From contig JBEKCO010000022.1 in the NCBI GenBank assembly GCA_050014835.1, positions 1-29,148 of the forward strand: a stretch of DNA of 29,148 bases. The letters run 5' to 3'. Shown here in pieces: positions 9,281 to 17,242 of this stretch (its first letter is position 1; every line of letters begins with the position of its first letter). The stretch is from Bog-793 sp050014835 (GTDB lineage Bacteria; Actinomycetota; Acidimicrobiia; Acidimicrobiales; Bog-793). The translations under genes were made by a program, and so were the position numbers. Below the pieces are notes generated by a model. The model searched no databases and was not told the DNA's origin. It saw nothing but the letters and a program-made list of their open reading frames with translations.

Positions 9281-9291
9281 GCCGGTACGCT
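9281..9291 (+). promoter_or_regulatory. Putative leaderless promoter of the reductase gene (-10 TACGCT)
   Basis: The sequence GCCGGTACGCT contains a TANNNT -10 hexamer (TACGCT, 9286-9291). It ends exactly 6 nt before the GTG at 9298, so transcription would start at or next to the start codon. There is no ribosome-binding site in the gap. The same 11-mer stands before mshA on the other strand (19340-19350). A weak -35-like GCGACA lies about 18 nt upstream. Leaderless genes with this geometry are common in actinobacteria; its use here is inferred. Confidence 0.55.
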
Positions 9292-9297
9292 CCTCGT

Positions 9298-10596
9298 GTG
9301 CCAGGTCCTGCCGACGACGAGGGTCTCGCGCCGGCACGGAAGATCCCCCGCTCCTGCGAGGTGCTCGTCATCGGCGCCGGGCCGGCGGGATCAGCCGCCG
9401 CGTACTGGCTGGCGGAGGCGGGATTCGACGTCGTCGTCGTTGAGAAGAAGCACTTCCCGCGCGACAAGACCTGCGGCGACGGGCTGACGCCGCGATCGGT
9501 GCGCCAGCTCGAGGACATGGGACTCGGCGACGATCTCAGCCGCTACCACCGCTTCGAGGGGCTGCGCGCCCTCGCCTACGGCCGCGAGCTCTTCCTGCGC
9601 TGGCCGAAGCACCCCGATTACGGGGAGTACGGCTACGTCATCACCCGGGCCGAGCTCGACGCGCTCGTCGCCCGCCGGGCCGAGAAGGCGGGTGCCACGC
9701 TGCTCGAGGGCTGCGAGGCGATCGCGCCGCTCGGGGCCGAGGCCGGAGCGGGAGGCCCAGCGGCCGGGGCGGTCGTGAACGAGCATTCGAGCGGCACGAG
9801 CTTCGACTTGGCCGCCCGCATCGTCATCGTCGCCGACGGCGCGAACTCGCGCTTCGGACGCGCGCTCGGCGCCTCCCGGGACCGCACGATCCCCCAGGGG
9901 ATGGCGATCCGCGGCTACTTCTCCTCGCCTCGTCACGACGAGACCTGGATCGAATCGCACCTCGACCTGCGCGACGAGACGGGGGCCGTGATCCCGGGCT
10001 ACGGCTGGGTCTTCCCGCTCGGCGACGGCCGGGTGAACGTCGGCATCGGCATCGTGTCGAGCTTCGAGCGCTGGAAGTCGATGAACACGTCGCGGCTCAT
10101 GGGGGCCTTCGTCTCCCGCGCGCCGGCGTCGTGGTGCCTCGGACCCGAGAGCGCGCTCGGTGAGCCCAGCGGGGGGCGGCTGCCGATGGGGCTCTCGGTC
10201 GGGCCCCGGCAGGGACCGGACTACGTCCTCGTCGGCGACGCGGGCGGCGCGATCAACCCGTTCAACGGCGAGGGGATCGCCTACGGCTACGAGACCGGGC
10301 GCATCGCGGCGGCCTTCGCCGCCGAGGCGCTCCTTTCCGGCGACAACCGGGCGCTCGAGGGCTACGAGGCCAAGCTCACCGAGAACTACGGCCTGTACTT
10401 CAGAACGGCGAGCGCCTTCATGCGGTTGATGGGTCGCCCCGAGGCGATGCGGCTGCTCGTCAGCACCGGCATGTACTCCCGCACGCTCATGGAGTGGCTG
10501 TTGCGGATCATGTCGAACCTGATCCGCACCGACGAGATCGGCCCGGCCGAGCTCGTTTACGGCGCGATCGCGCGCCTCGCCCAGTCAGCCGGCTGA
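9298..10596 (+). CDS. Geranylgeranyl reductase family FAD-dependent oxidoreductase
   Basis: This 432-residue flavoprotein belongs to the family that reduces double bonds in isoprenoid chains (geranylgeranyl groups, archaeal lipids, or the menaquinone tail as with mycobacterial MenJ). The N-terminal FAD-binding motif VLVIGAGPAGSAAAYWLAEAG starts near residue 22. The family motif RDKTCGDGLTPRSV follows at about 55-68, and the second FAD motif, VGDAGGAINPFNGEGIAYG, lies near residue 315. An in-frame ATG at 9196 exists but overlaps the nuoA start; I chose GTG 9298 because of the promoter placed just before it. The position next to nuoA suggests a role in menaquinone tail reduction, but this is inference and the substrate is unproven. 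Its 3' end overlaps hemL by 12 nt, tail to tail. Confidence 0.88.
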   Translation: MPGPADDEGLAPARKIPRSCEVLVIGAGPAGSAAAYWLAEAGFDVVVVEKKHFPRDKTCGDGLTPRSVRQLEDMGLGDDLSRYHRFEGLRALAYGRELFLRWPKHPDYGEYGYVITRAELDALVARRAEKAGATLLEGCEAIAPLGAEAGAGGPAAGAVVNEHSSGTSFDLAARIVIVADGANSRFGRALGASRDRTIPQGMAIRGYFSSPRHDETWIESHLDLRDETGAVIPGYGWVFPLGDGRVNVGIGIVSSFERWKSMNTSRLMGAFVSRAPASWCLGPESALGEPSGGRLPMGLSVGPRQGPDYVLVGDAGGAINPFNGEGIAYGYETGRIAAAFAAEALLSGDNRALEGYEAKLTENYGLYFRTASAFMRLMGRPEAMRLLVSTGMYSRTLMEWLLRIMSNLIRTDEIGPAELVYGAIARLAQSAG

Positions 10597-11874
10597 ACCC
10601 CGGCGCGTTGCGGCGACCGCGCGGGCCGCGGCCCCGGCCGCGGTGAGCGTCGCCTCGAGCTCGGCATCGCCGTGGGCGAGCGAGCAGAACATCACCTCGT
10701 ACGGGCTCGGCGGAAGGGCGACCCCGCGCTCGAGCATCGCCCGGAAAAAGCGCGCGTACTCGCCGTTCGCCGCGGCGCGTCGCGCCGTTTCGTAGTCGGT
10801 CACCGGCGCGGGGCTGAAGGCGACGCCGCAGAGCGTCGCCGCGACGGGTACCTGGGCGACGAGGCCGGCGTCGCCGAGCGCGGCGGCGAGCCCGGCGGCG
10901 AGCCGGTCGACCGTGGCGGCGAGCTCGACGAAGACCGGGGGCGCCAGCAGCTCGAGCACCGCGAGTCCGGCCGCGGTGGCGAGCGGGTTCCCCGACAGGG
11001 TCCCCGCCTGGTAGACGGGACCGAGCGGCGCGAGGACCTCCATCGTCGCCGCGGTCCCGCCGACGGCGGCGAGCGGCAACCCACCGCCGATCACCTTCCC
11101 GAAACAGTACAGGTCGGGCCGCACCCCGAGCCGGCCCGCCGCGCCGTCGAGGCCGACCCGGAAACCCGTGATCACCTCGTCGAAGATGAGGAGCGCGCCG
11201 ACCGCGTCACAGGCGCGGCGCAGCCCCTCGAGGAAGCCCGGTGCCGGCGGGACGAGGCCCATGTTCGCCGCGATCGGCTCGACGATGACGCAGGCGACCC
11301 GCTCGTCGAGCCCGGGGACTTCGTTGTAGGGCGCGACGACCGTCGCCGCCACCGCGTCGGCGGGGACCCCGGCGGAGCCAGCGAGCCCGAGGGTGGCGAC
11401 GCCGCTGCCGGCGGTGGCGAGCAGCGCGTCGCTGTGGCCGTGGTAGCAGCCGGCGAACTTGACGACGCGGTCCCGACCCGTCACGCCCCGGGCGATCCGG
11501 ACCGCCGTCATCGCCGCCTCGGTCCCCGACGAGACGAGCCGCACCATCTCGCAGCCGGGCACCGTCCTCGTGATCCGCTCGGCGAGGAGCACCTCGGACT
11601 CGGTCGGGGCGCCGAAGCTCGTGCCCCGGGCGGCGGCCGACGCGATCGCGTCGACGACGGCGGGGTGGGCGTGGCCGAGGATCGAGGCCCCCCAGGACTG
11701 GACGTAGTCGACGTACCGGTTCCCGTCGACGTCCGTGACGTAGGCGCCGTCGGCCGCGGCGACGAAGTACGGCTCGCCGCCGACCGACCCGAAGGCCCGC
11801 ACCGGCGAGTTCACGCCGCCGGGGATGACGGACGCCGCCCGGGCGAAGAGCGCCGAGCTCCGCCGGCCCGCCAC
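10585..11874 (-). CDS. hemL: Glutamate-1-semialdehyde 2,1-aminomutase
   Basis: This PLP enzyme converts glutamate-1-semialdehyde to 5-aminolevulinate, the second step of the C5 haem route. The product has 429 residues, the family norm. The N-terminus SVIPGGVNSPVRAF is diagnostic, and the segment VRLVSSGTEAAMTAVRIAR binds the phosphate of PLP. D232 in LLIFDEVITGFR contacts the ring, and K260 in CFGKVIGGGLP is the Schiff-base lysine. The start is GTG at 11874, two bases downstream of the hemB stop, with GCAGG as a possible ribosome-binding site. It is the last gene of the rex-hem block and converges on the reductase gene with a 12-nt overlap, so no dedicated terminator separates them. Confidence 0.97.
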   Translation of the reverse strand: MAGRRSSALFARAASVIPGGVNSPVRAFGSVGGEPYFVAAADGAYVTDVDGNRYVDYVQSWGASILGHAHPAVVDAIASAAARGTSFGAPTESEVLLAERITRTVPGCEMVRLVSSGTEAAMTAVRIARGVTGRDRVVKFAGCYHGHSDALLATAGSGVATLGLAGSAGVPADAVAATVVAPYNEVPGLDERVACVIVEPIAANMGLVPPAPGFLEGLRRACDAVGALLIFDEVITGFRVGLDGAAGRLGVRPDLYCFGKVIGGGLPLAAVGGTAATMEVLAPLGPVYQAGTLSGNPLATAAGLAVLELLAPPVFVELAATVDRLAAGLAAALGDAGLVAQVPVAATLCGVAFSPAPVTDYETARRAAANGEYARFFRAMLERGVALPPSPYEVMFCSLAHGDAELEATLTAAGAAARAVAATRRGSAG

Positions 11875-11876
11875 GG

Positions 11877-12890
11877 CTACCTGCCGCCGAGAAGCTCGGC
11901 GGCCTGCCGGGCGAGGTAGGTGAGGACGAACTGGGCGCCGGCCCGCTTGATCGCGGTGAGCGTCTCGAGGACCGCCGCCTCGCGGTCAACGACGCCGAGC
12001 TCGGCGGCCGCGGCGAGCATCGCGTACTCCCCGCTCACGTGGTAAGCCGCGACGGGCACGTCGACGGCTCGGCGCACCGCGGCGATCACGTCAAGGTAGT
12101 GGAGCGCGGGCTTCACCATCACGATGTCGGCGCCCTCGGCGAGATCGAGGCGCACCTCGGTGAGCGCCTCGCGGCCGTTCGCCGGGTCCTGCTGGTAGTC
12201 GCGCCGGTCGCCGCCGCCGGCGATCGCCACGTCGACCGCCTCGCGGAACGGACCGTAGAAGGCGGAGGCGTACTTCGCGGCGTAGGCGAGGATCGCCGTG
12301 TCGGCGTGGCCCGCGCCGTCGAGGGCGGCGCGGATGGCGCCCACCTGGCCGTCCATCATCCCGGAGGGCGCGACGAGATCGGCGCCGGCCGAGGCCTGGG
12401 CGACGGCGACGTCGCCGTAGCGCCGGAGCGTCGCGTCGTTGTCGACCCGGCCGGCTCGGTCGAGCACGCCGCAGTGACCGTGATCCGTGTACTCGCACAG
12501 ACACAGGTCGGCGATGAGCACGAGCTCGTCGCCGACCGCGTCCCGCAGCGCCCGCAACGCGACCTGGACGATGCCCGCCGGGTCGGACGCCGCCAAGCCG
12601 ACGGCGTCCTTCGTGCCCGGCACCCCGAAGACGACGAGCGCCGGGACGCCGAGGGCGCGCAACTCGCGCGCCTCTGAGACGAGCGAGCCGACCGTGTGCT
12701 GGACGACACCCGGGAGCGCGGCGATCGGCACCGGTTCGTCGATCCCCTCCCGCACGAACACCGGCGCGACGAGGTCGTCGACGCCGACACGCGTCTCGGC
12801 GACGAGCCGTCGCAGAACGGGCGTCCGCCGCAACCGGCGCATCCGTCGGCCGGGGAACTGCCCGTCAGAAGCTGGTGCTCGGTCCGGCAT
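11877..12890 (-). CDS. hemB: Delta-aminolevulinic acid dehydratase (porphobilinogen synthase)
   Basis: This enzyme condenses two 5-aminolevulinates to porphobilinogen. The 337-residue product has both active-site lysines, K206 (AAKYASAFYGPFREA) and K260 (IVMVKPALHYLD). It also has the zinc-type cysteine triad C130, C132 and C140 in LCLCEYTDHGHCGVL. I chose ATG 12890 over upstream in-frame starts because it lies 7 nt after a TAGGCT -10 element and the upstream region falls within hemCD. The gap to the hemCD stop is 10 nt. It can therefore be read both from the upstream operon and from its own leaderless promoter. Confidence 0.96.
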   Translation of the reverse strand: MPDRAPASDGQFPGRRMRRLRRTPVLRRLVAETRVGVDDLVAPVFVREGIDEPVPIAALPGVVQHTVGSLVSEARELRALGVPALVVFGVPGTKDAVGLAASDPAGIVQVALRALRDAVGDELVLIADLCLCEYTDHGHCGVLDRAGRVDNDATLRRYGDVAVAQASAGADLVAPSGMMDGQVGAIRAALDGAGHADTAILAYAAKYASAFYGPFREAVDVAIAGGGDRRDYQQDPANGREALTEVRLDLAEGADIVMVKPALHYLDVIAAVRRAVDVPVAAYHVSGEYAMLAAAAELGVVDREAAVLETLTAIKRAGAQFVLTYLARQAAELLGGR

Positions 12891-12897
12891 CGCGCCG

Positions 12898-12903
12898 AGC
12901 CTA
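12898..12903 (-). promoter_or_regulatory. Putative leaderless promoter of hemB (-10 TAGGCT)
   Basis: On the minus strand TAGGCT (12903 down to 12898) fits the TANNNT consensus and ends 7 nt before the hemB ATG at 12890. Its TAG is at the same time the stop codon of hemCD. No convincing ribosome-binding site precedes the ATG. The geometry matches the rex and mshA promoters in this window. A single hexamer can occur by chance, so the confidence is moderate. Confidence 0.4.
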
Positions 12904-14601
12904 CGACCGCGCCCCGGACCGTGGCCCACGGTGCGCACCTGCCCAGTCGACCAGCGCGTCGACGAGCCCGTCGAGCGAGTGCACGCCCGCCTCCACGGTG
13001 ACCGGCACGCCCGCGGCGCGCAGCGTCGCCGACGTGACCGGTCCGATCGAGACGACGACCGGGGGGACGTCCGCCGCGGGCAGGAGATCGCGGAGTCCCG
13101 TCACCGTGGACGACGACGTGAAGACGATCGCGTCGGCACCTCGGGCCCGGGCGAGCGCCTCGGGCGAAGGCGTCGCCGGGACCGTCCTGTACGCCTCGAC
13201 GACCTCGACCTCCCAGCCGAGGCGGCGGAGCCCCTCGGGCACGGCGTCCCGCGCGATGGCCGCCCGGGGCAGCAGCACCCGGCCGCCCGGGAACCCGGGC
13301 GGGAACTCGGCGACGAGCGCCTCTCCGACGTAACGCCCGGGCACGAGGTCGGCCTCGACCCCCCGGAGCCGCAGCGCCTGGGCCGTGCCGGGGCCAATCG
13401 CCGCGAGACGGACCCCGCAGGGCCACCCGGCGTCCGCGAGCGCGGCGAAGAAACGCCCGACGGCGTTCGCCGACGTGAACACGACCCAGTCGAACCGGTC
13501 GGCCGCGCCCGCCGCGCGGCGCAACGCCGCCCCGCCGTCCGCCGGCTCCTTCACGCGGATCGTCGCGAGCTCGACCACCTCGGCCCCACGCGCCCGCAGC
13601 GCCGCGGCGAGCGGCGGGGCCTGCGCCTCGGGCCGGGTGACGACGACGCGCCAGCCGGCGAGCGGCCGCCAGACCCGGCCGGCGTCCCCCGACCCGCCGG
13701 GGGCGAACGGGAAGAGCCGGTCGCCCCCCTCGGCGAGGAGCTTTTCGGCGAGCGCGGTGCCGACGGCGGCCGGGTCGTCGCCACGGCACACGGCGCGGAC
13801 GAGCACGTGCCCGTCTTCGCTGGCGATGAAGCCGTCCAGCTCGACGGGACCCGCCGGCCGGTCGCAGGTCGCGTGCGCTCCCACCGGCGCGTCGCAGCCG
13901 CCGCCGAGGCGACCGAGGAAGGCCCGTTCCGCGGCGACCGCCCGTGCGACGAGAACGTCGTCGATCGCCCCGAGAATCTCGATCGTCGCGGCATCGTCCT
14001 CCCGGCAGCGCAGGCCGAGGGCACCCTGCCCCACCTGCGGCAGCATCGTCGCCGTCGGCAGGATCTCGGCGGCCCGGTCGCGTAGGCCCAACCGCTCGAG
14101 CGCGGCGACGGCGACGACGACGGCCCCGCCCGGCGGCACCCGACCGAGGCGGGTCGCGATCGCGCCGCGCAGCTCGGCGAACGACAGGTCGGGTCGGAGG
14201 TGCGCGAGCTGGGCCCGCCGACGGACGGCGCCGGTCGCGACGAGCGCCCCGGGCCCGAGCTGGCCAAGCGTCCGGCCGACCAGGGCATCGCGCGCGTCGA
14301 GGCGCTCGGGCGTCGCGGCAAGCACGAGGCCCTGCGGCGGGTTGGACGACGGGAGGTCCTTTAGCGAATGCACCGCGACCTCCGCGCGGCCGGCGAGCAC
14401 CGCCTGCTCGATCTCAGCGACGAACACCCCGCCACCGCCGAGGGAGTGGATGGCGGCGTCGGGTCGCCGGTCACCGCCGGACTCGACGACGACGAGGCTC
14501 GTCGGAAGGCCCGGGTCGAGGGCGGCGAGACGGGCCTGGACCCGCCGCGCCTGCTCGAGGGCGAGCGGGCTACCCCGTGTGGCGAGCCGCAGCGCCCTCA
14601 C
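12901..14601 (-). CDS. hemC-hemD: Fused hydroxymethylbilane synthase / uroporphyrinogen-III synthase
   Basis: One 566-residue frame joins two consecutive haem enzymes. Residues 1 to about 292 are HemC, which polymerises four porphobilinogens. It has LRLATRGSPLALEQA at the N-terminus, the catalytic D82 in VHSLKDLPS, VGQGALGLRCR near 190, and the dipyrromethane-cofactor cysteine C236 in GGGCDAPVGAH. After a Gly/Ala-rich linker (about 293-315) comes HemD, which closes the ring. It has VVVTRPEAQAPPLAAAL, FTSANAVGRFFAAL, AIGPGTAQALR, and the late IVFTSSSTVTGLRDLL. The start is GTG at 14601, 52 nt after hemA. The usually conserved TSSLRR segment of HemC reads TGAVRR (residues 123-128); the two arginines are kept. 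HemD diverges widely in all organisms, so its assignment rests on fold motifs and gene context. Confidence 0.93.
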   Translation of the reverse strand: MRALRLATRGSPLALEQARRVQARLAALDPGLPTSLVVVESGGDRRPDAAIHSLGGGGVFVAEIEQAVLAGRAEVAVHSLKDLPSSNPPQGLVLAATPERLDARDALVGRTLGQLGPGALVATGAVRRRAQLAHLRPDLSFAELRGAIATRLGRVPPGGAVVVAVAALERLGLRDRAAEILPTATMLPQVGQGALGLRCREDDAATIEILGAIDDVLVARAVAAERAFLGRLGGGCDAPVGAHATCDRPAGPVELDGFIASEDGHVLVRAVCRGDDPAAVGTALAEKLLAEGGDRLFPFAPGGSGDAGRVWRPLAGWRVVVTRPEAQAPPLAAALRARGAEVVELATIRVKEPADGGAALRRAAGAADRFDWVVFTSANAVGRFFAALADAGWPCGVRLAAIGPGTAQALRLRGVEADLVPGRYVGEALVAEFPPGFPGGRVLLPRAAIARDAVPEGLRRLGWEVEVVEAYRTVPATPSPEALARARGADAIVFTSSSTVTGLRDLLPAADVPPVVVSIGPVTSATLRAAGVPVTVEAGVHSLDGLVDALVDWAGAHRGPRSGARS

Positions 14602-14653
14602 GGGACGATCGAACCCATCGTCCGCGTGTTAGCTCGCCCGGGGCCCACCGTCG

Positions 14654-15925
14654 CTACAGGTCGAAGAGCGCGCGCAGCGCCTCGGCGAGACGCTCGCCGC
14701 GGGCCGATCCGGCCGCGCTCTTCACCTTCACGGTTGGCTCGTGGACGAGCTTGGCGACGATGCGGCGCGTCACCGACTCGACGGCGGCGCGCTCGTCGGC
14801 GTCGAGTCGGGCGAGCACCGAGTCGATGCGGGCAAGCTCGGCGGAACGGATCTGTTCGGCGTGGTCGTGCAACGCCGCGACGACGGGAGCGACGGCGCGC
14901 CCCCGGGCGTCGAGCGAGTACCGGCCGAGCTCCTCGTCGATGATCTCCCGCACGCGGTCGATCTCCGCCCGCCTCGCCGCCAACGAACGTTCCGCGAAGT
15001 TGCGGAGGTCGTCGACGTCGCGCAGCGTGACGTCCGGGAACGACGCGACCGCGGGGTCGACGTCGCGGGGCACGGCGGCGTCGACGATGAGCAGCGGCCG
15101 CCGTGGTCGGGCGGCGCGTGCCCGCCGGAGGTCGTCTGGCCCGAGCAGGATCTCGGGGGCCGCCGTCGCCGTAAATAGCACGTCGGCTTCGGCGAGTTCC
15201 GCGCCGAGCTCGCCGAGCGCGACGCCGCGTCCCCCGACCGCGCCGGCCGCGGCGTCCGCCTTCTCGCGGCTGCGGCTCGCGACGACGAGTTCGGCGGGGT
15301 GTGCCATCGCCACAAGCGCCGCGACGATCCCCTCTCCCATCTCGCCGGCACCGACGACGACGACCCGCCGGCCGGTGAGCGTCCCGCCGAGCGTCTCGGT
15401 CGCGAGCGCCACCGCGACATGGGCGAGCGAGATGACGCCCCGCGCGATCCCGGTCTCGGCGCGGGCGCGCTTGCCGACCTCGACGGCATGACGAAACAGC
15501 CCGTCGAGCACCGGACCCGAAGCCCGTTCGCGGCGGGCGTGTTCGTGCGCCGCGCGCACCTGGCGCAGGATCTCGCCCTCGCCGAGCACGGGCGAATCGA
15601 TGCCGGACGCCACCTCGAACAGGTGCCGCACCGCCAGCTCGTCGTACTCGACGACGAGCACCTCGGCGAGCGCCCCCGGGTCGGCTCCGCCGGTGACGTG
15701 ATCGGCGAGGAAGCGCCCGATGTCGTCGACCCCGTCGTGGAACCGCTCCGCGACGGCGTAGACCTCGGTGCGCATGCACGTCGACAGGATCACGGTCTCG
15801 GACAGGTGCGGGCTGTCACCGATCCCGGCGAGCGCCTTCGGCAGGTCCTCGTCGGAGAACGCCAGGCACTCGAGAAGCTCGAGCGGCGCGTCCCGTTCGT
15901 GGAGGCCGACCACGACGACCGGCAC
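14654..15925 (-). CDS. hemA: Glutamyl-tRNA reductase
   Basis: This enzyme reduces glutamyl-tRNA to glutamate-1-semialdehyde with NADPH, the committed step of the C5 haem pathway. The start GTG 15925 gives 423 residues and has GGAGG 5 nt upstream; a GTG two codons earlier (15931) is the alternative. The catalytic cysteine is C50 in LSTCMRTEVY, where most relatives have STCNRTE. GIDSPVLGEGEILRQV is the substrate-domain signature, and VVVVGAGEMGEGIVAAL is the NADPH-binding loop. The C-terminal helical dimerisation domain is present, ending LRALFDL. It lies 90 nt downstream of rex in the same direction, an arrangement known from streptomycetes. Confidence 0.96.
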   Translation of the reverse strand: MPVVVVGLHERDAPLELLECLAFSDEDLPKALAGIGDSPHLSETVILSTCMRTEVYAVAERFHDGVDDIGRFLADHVTGGADPGALAEVLVVEYDELAVRHLFEVASGIDSPVLGEGEILRQVRAAHEHARRERASGPVLDGLFRHAVEVGKRARAETGIARGVISLAHVAVALATETLGGTLTGRRVVVVGAGEMGEGIVAALVAMAHPAELVVASRSREKADAAAGAVGGRGVALGELGAELAEADVLFTATAAPEILLGPDDLRRARAARPRRPLLIVDAAVPRDVDPAVASFPDVTLRDVDDLRNFAERSLAARRAEIDRVREIIDEELGRYSLDARGRAVAPVVAALHDHAEQIRSAELARIDSVLARLDADERAAVESVTRRIVAKLVHEPTVKVKSAAGSARGERLAEALRALFDL

Positions 15926-16015
15926 GCGCACCTCCTCGTCCTCGGGTCGCCGCTCGCCGCGGCGCCGTCTCGTGCCATGGCCGGATCCGCGCCGCCACGG
16001 GACCGCGTGCAGACT

Positions 16016-16744
16016 CTACGGGATGACCGCGACTCCGCGGGCGGTGCGGTCGTCGGTGGCCTCATCGTCGAACTCGTCGTCGCGGGGCACCTGGCCGCGG
16101 GGACGAAGGCGATAGAAGGCGAGCACCTGGAGCTCGGCGGCGAGGTCGACCTGGCGGACCGTCACCGAGTCGGGGACGCTGAGTACGACGGGCGCGAAGT
16201 TGAGGATCGAGAGCACCCCAGCGGCGATGAGCCGGTCGGCGACGCGCTGGGAGACGCTCGCGGGGGTCGTGATCACGCCGATGCGCACCTGCTCGCGGGC
16301 GCAGGCCCCGCCGATCCGATCGAGGTGCTCGACGACGATCCCGTCGAGCGTCGTCCCGACGACCGCCGGGTCGACGTCGACGAGCACGGCGACGCGGAAA
16401 CCGCCGGAGTGGAAGCCCCGCGAACGGGCGAGCGCCCGCCCGAGGTTGCCGATCCCGACGATCGCGACCGGCCAGTCCCGGTCGAGGGCGAGCGCGCCTT
16501 CGATCCGGCCGAGCAGGTGGGGAACCTCGTAACCGGTCCCGCGGGTCCCGTAGGTGCCGAAGCGCGACAGGTCCCGGCGCAGCGTCGCCGGATTCACCCC
16601 GACTACCGAGGCGAGCTCGGCCGACGAAACCTGCGCGATGCCGCGCTCCAACATGACGGCGAGCGCCCGGTGGTAGAGCGGCAGGCGCGCGACGGTCGGC
16701 CCGGGAATCCGATTGAGCTCTCGGATCGTCGCCTCCCCTGCCAC
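16016..16744 (-). CDS. rex: Redox-sensing transcriptional repressor Rex
   Basis: Rex senses the NADH/NAD+ ratio. Bound to NAD+ it represses respiratory and fermentative genes, and NADH releases it. The 242-residue product has an N-terminal winged helix (about residues 15-75). This includes TVARLPLYHRALAVM, the recognition region VVGVNPATLRRDLSRFGTYG, and TRGTGYEV. The Rossmann domain has IVGIGNLGRALA near residue 95 and GVITTPASVSQRVADRLIAAGVLSILNFAPV. The C-terminal swapped helix precedes an acidic tail. I prefer GTG 16744 because TAGCGT lies exactly 7 nt upstream; GTG 16753 would add three residues. It is the first gene of the haem block, which suggests autoregulation together with hemA, and nuo is a plausible second target. 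Confidence 0.95.
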   Translation of the reverse strand: MAGEATIRELNRIPGPTVARLPLYHRALAVMLERGIAQVSSAELASVVGVNPATLRRDLSRFGTYGTRGTGYEVPHLLGRIEGALALDRDWPVAIVGIGNLGRALARSRGFHSGGFRVAVLVDVDPAVVGTTLDGIVVEHLDRIGGACAREQVRIGVITTPASVSQRVADRLIAAGVLSILNFAPVVLSVPDSVTVRQVDLAAELQVLAFYRLRPRGQVPRDDEFDDEATDDRTARGVAVIP

Positions 16745-16751
16745 GTCATGC

Positions 16752-16757
16752 ACGCTA
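16752..16757 (-). promoter_or_regulatory. Putative leaderless promoter of rex (-10 TAGCGT)
   Basis: Minus-strand TAGCGT (16757 down to 16752) fits TANNNT and ends 7 nt before GTG 16744, which would make the transcript leaderless. A poor -35-like TAGTCG lies 17 nt further upstream. I looked for a Rex operator (TTGTGAA-type inverted repeat) across 16745-16961 and found none by eye. Confidence 0.45.
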
Positions 16758-16862
16758 ACGACGAGTTGCCGACACGACTACGCGCCGCCGGTTCGGATCG
16801 GGATCGGCCGGTGGCGGATCCCGCCGCCGGACCCGATCGGAAGGACACGATTCCGGCGCCGA

Positions 16863-16885
16863 GCGCGCCCGGTCCCGGGGCGCGC
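16863..16885. terminator. GC-rich hairpin between HTH gene and rex
   Basis: An 8-bp perfect stem, GCGCGCCC (16863-16870) paired with GGGCGCGC (16878-16885), has a 7-nt loop. It sits in the 217-nt gap between the HTH gene stop and rex, so it could end the proC/HTH transcript or attenuate read-through. A second 6-bp stem lies at 16920-16936. There is no U-run on the minus strand, so a simple intrinsic terminator is not proven. Chance hairpins are frequent in DNA this GC-rich. The rest of the gap shows nothing else. Confidence 0.3.
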
Positions 16886-16961
16886 GGACGCTGCGCCTCC
16901 CGAACGGATCCTCACCGGCCGGCGGCGTGCCCGCCGTCAACCCGCGGCGCCGGTGAGGTGC

Positions 16962-17165
16962 CTAGCCCGCCTCGGTGAACCGTGCGGCGAGGTAGCCGTC
17001 GACGTCCTCTTCACGCAGCCGGTAGGACTTGCCCACGCGGACCGCGGGCAGCTGTCCGGAACTGATCAGCCGGTAGACGGTCATGTTCGAGATCCGAAGC
17101 ATGTGCGCGACCTCACCAACCGTGAGGAATTGCGACTTCGTGTATTGGATGGACAGCTCAATCAC
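16962..17165 (-). CDS. Excisionase-type helix-turn-helix DNA-binding protein
   Basis: This is a small MerR/AlpA-like DNA-binding protein of 67 residues. The core FLTVGEVAHMLRISNMTVYRLISSGQLPAVRVGKSYRLREEDVDGYL (written here in full only to name its parts) consists of a helix-turn-helix in the first half and a wing with VGKSYR. Confidence 0.
   Translation of the reverse strand: MIELSIQYTKSQFLTVGEVAHMLRISNMTVYRLISSGQLPAVRVGKSYRLREEDVDGYLAARFTEAG
16962..17165 (-). CDS. Excisionase-family HTH regulator next to proC (preferred entry for this gene)
   Basis: This is a 67-residue DNA-binding protein of the excisionase/AlpA-like HTH family. The HTH occupies about residues 12-33 (LTVGEVAHMLRISNMTVYRL), followed by the wing with AVRVGKSYRL and the helix EEDVDGYLAARF. 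It starts at GTG 17165 with GGAGAGGG immediately upstream, and a promoter-like pair stands in the gap after proC. It corresponds in type and position to mycobacterial Rv0500A, which lies beside proC. In spite of the family name there is no sign of a phage here, so it is probably a conserved chromosomal regulator of unknown targets. This entry replaces the zero-confidence duplicate at the same coordinates. Confidence 0.88.
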   Translation of the reverse strand: MIELSIQYTKSQFLTVGEVAHMLRISNMTVYRLISSGQLPAVRVGKSYRLREEDVDGYLAARFTEAG

Positions 17166-17182
17166 CCCTCTCCGCCGACACG

Positions 17183-17211
17183 ACTGTAGGCCAGCGGGGC
17201 TCGTGTGGAAA
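17183..17211 (-). promoter_or_regulatory. Putative promoter of the HTH gene
   Basis: On the minus strand TTTCCA (17211-17206) is followed after 17 nt by TACAGT (17188-17183). That is a reasonable -35/-10 pair in the 77-nt gap after proC. The predicted start point is about 11 nt before the GTG at 17165, which leaves room for the GGAG ribosome-binding site. This would uncouple the HTH gene from proC. Confidence 0.4.
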
Positions 17212-17242
17212 GAGGGGAAATGGATTTTGTCGAGGCCGACCG

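Noticed and set aside
9196..9297. Upstream ATG extension of the reductase gene
   Set aside because: It would overlap the nuoA start codon and add a low-complexity tail; the promoter-like element just before GTG 9298 argues against it.
9198..9297. Rex operator in the nuoA/reductase gap
   Set aside because: No TTGTGAA-like inverted repeat could be found by eye. A matrix search is required before any claim.
16754..16961. Expected small Lys/Arg-rich ribosomal-type gene (as follows Rv0500A in mycobacteria)
   Set aside because: No frame in the gap has the AAG/CGC-rich composition needed. Only GC-rich hairpins are seen.
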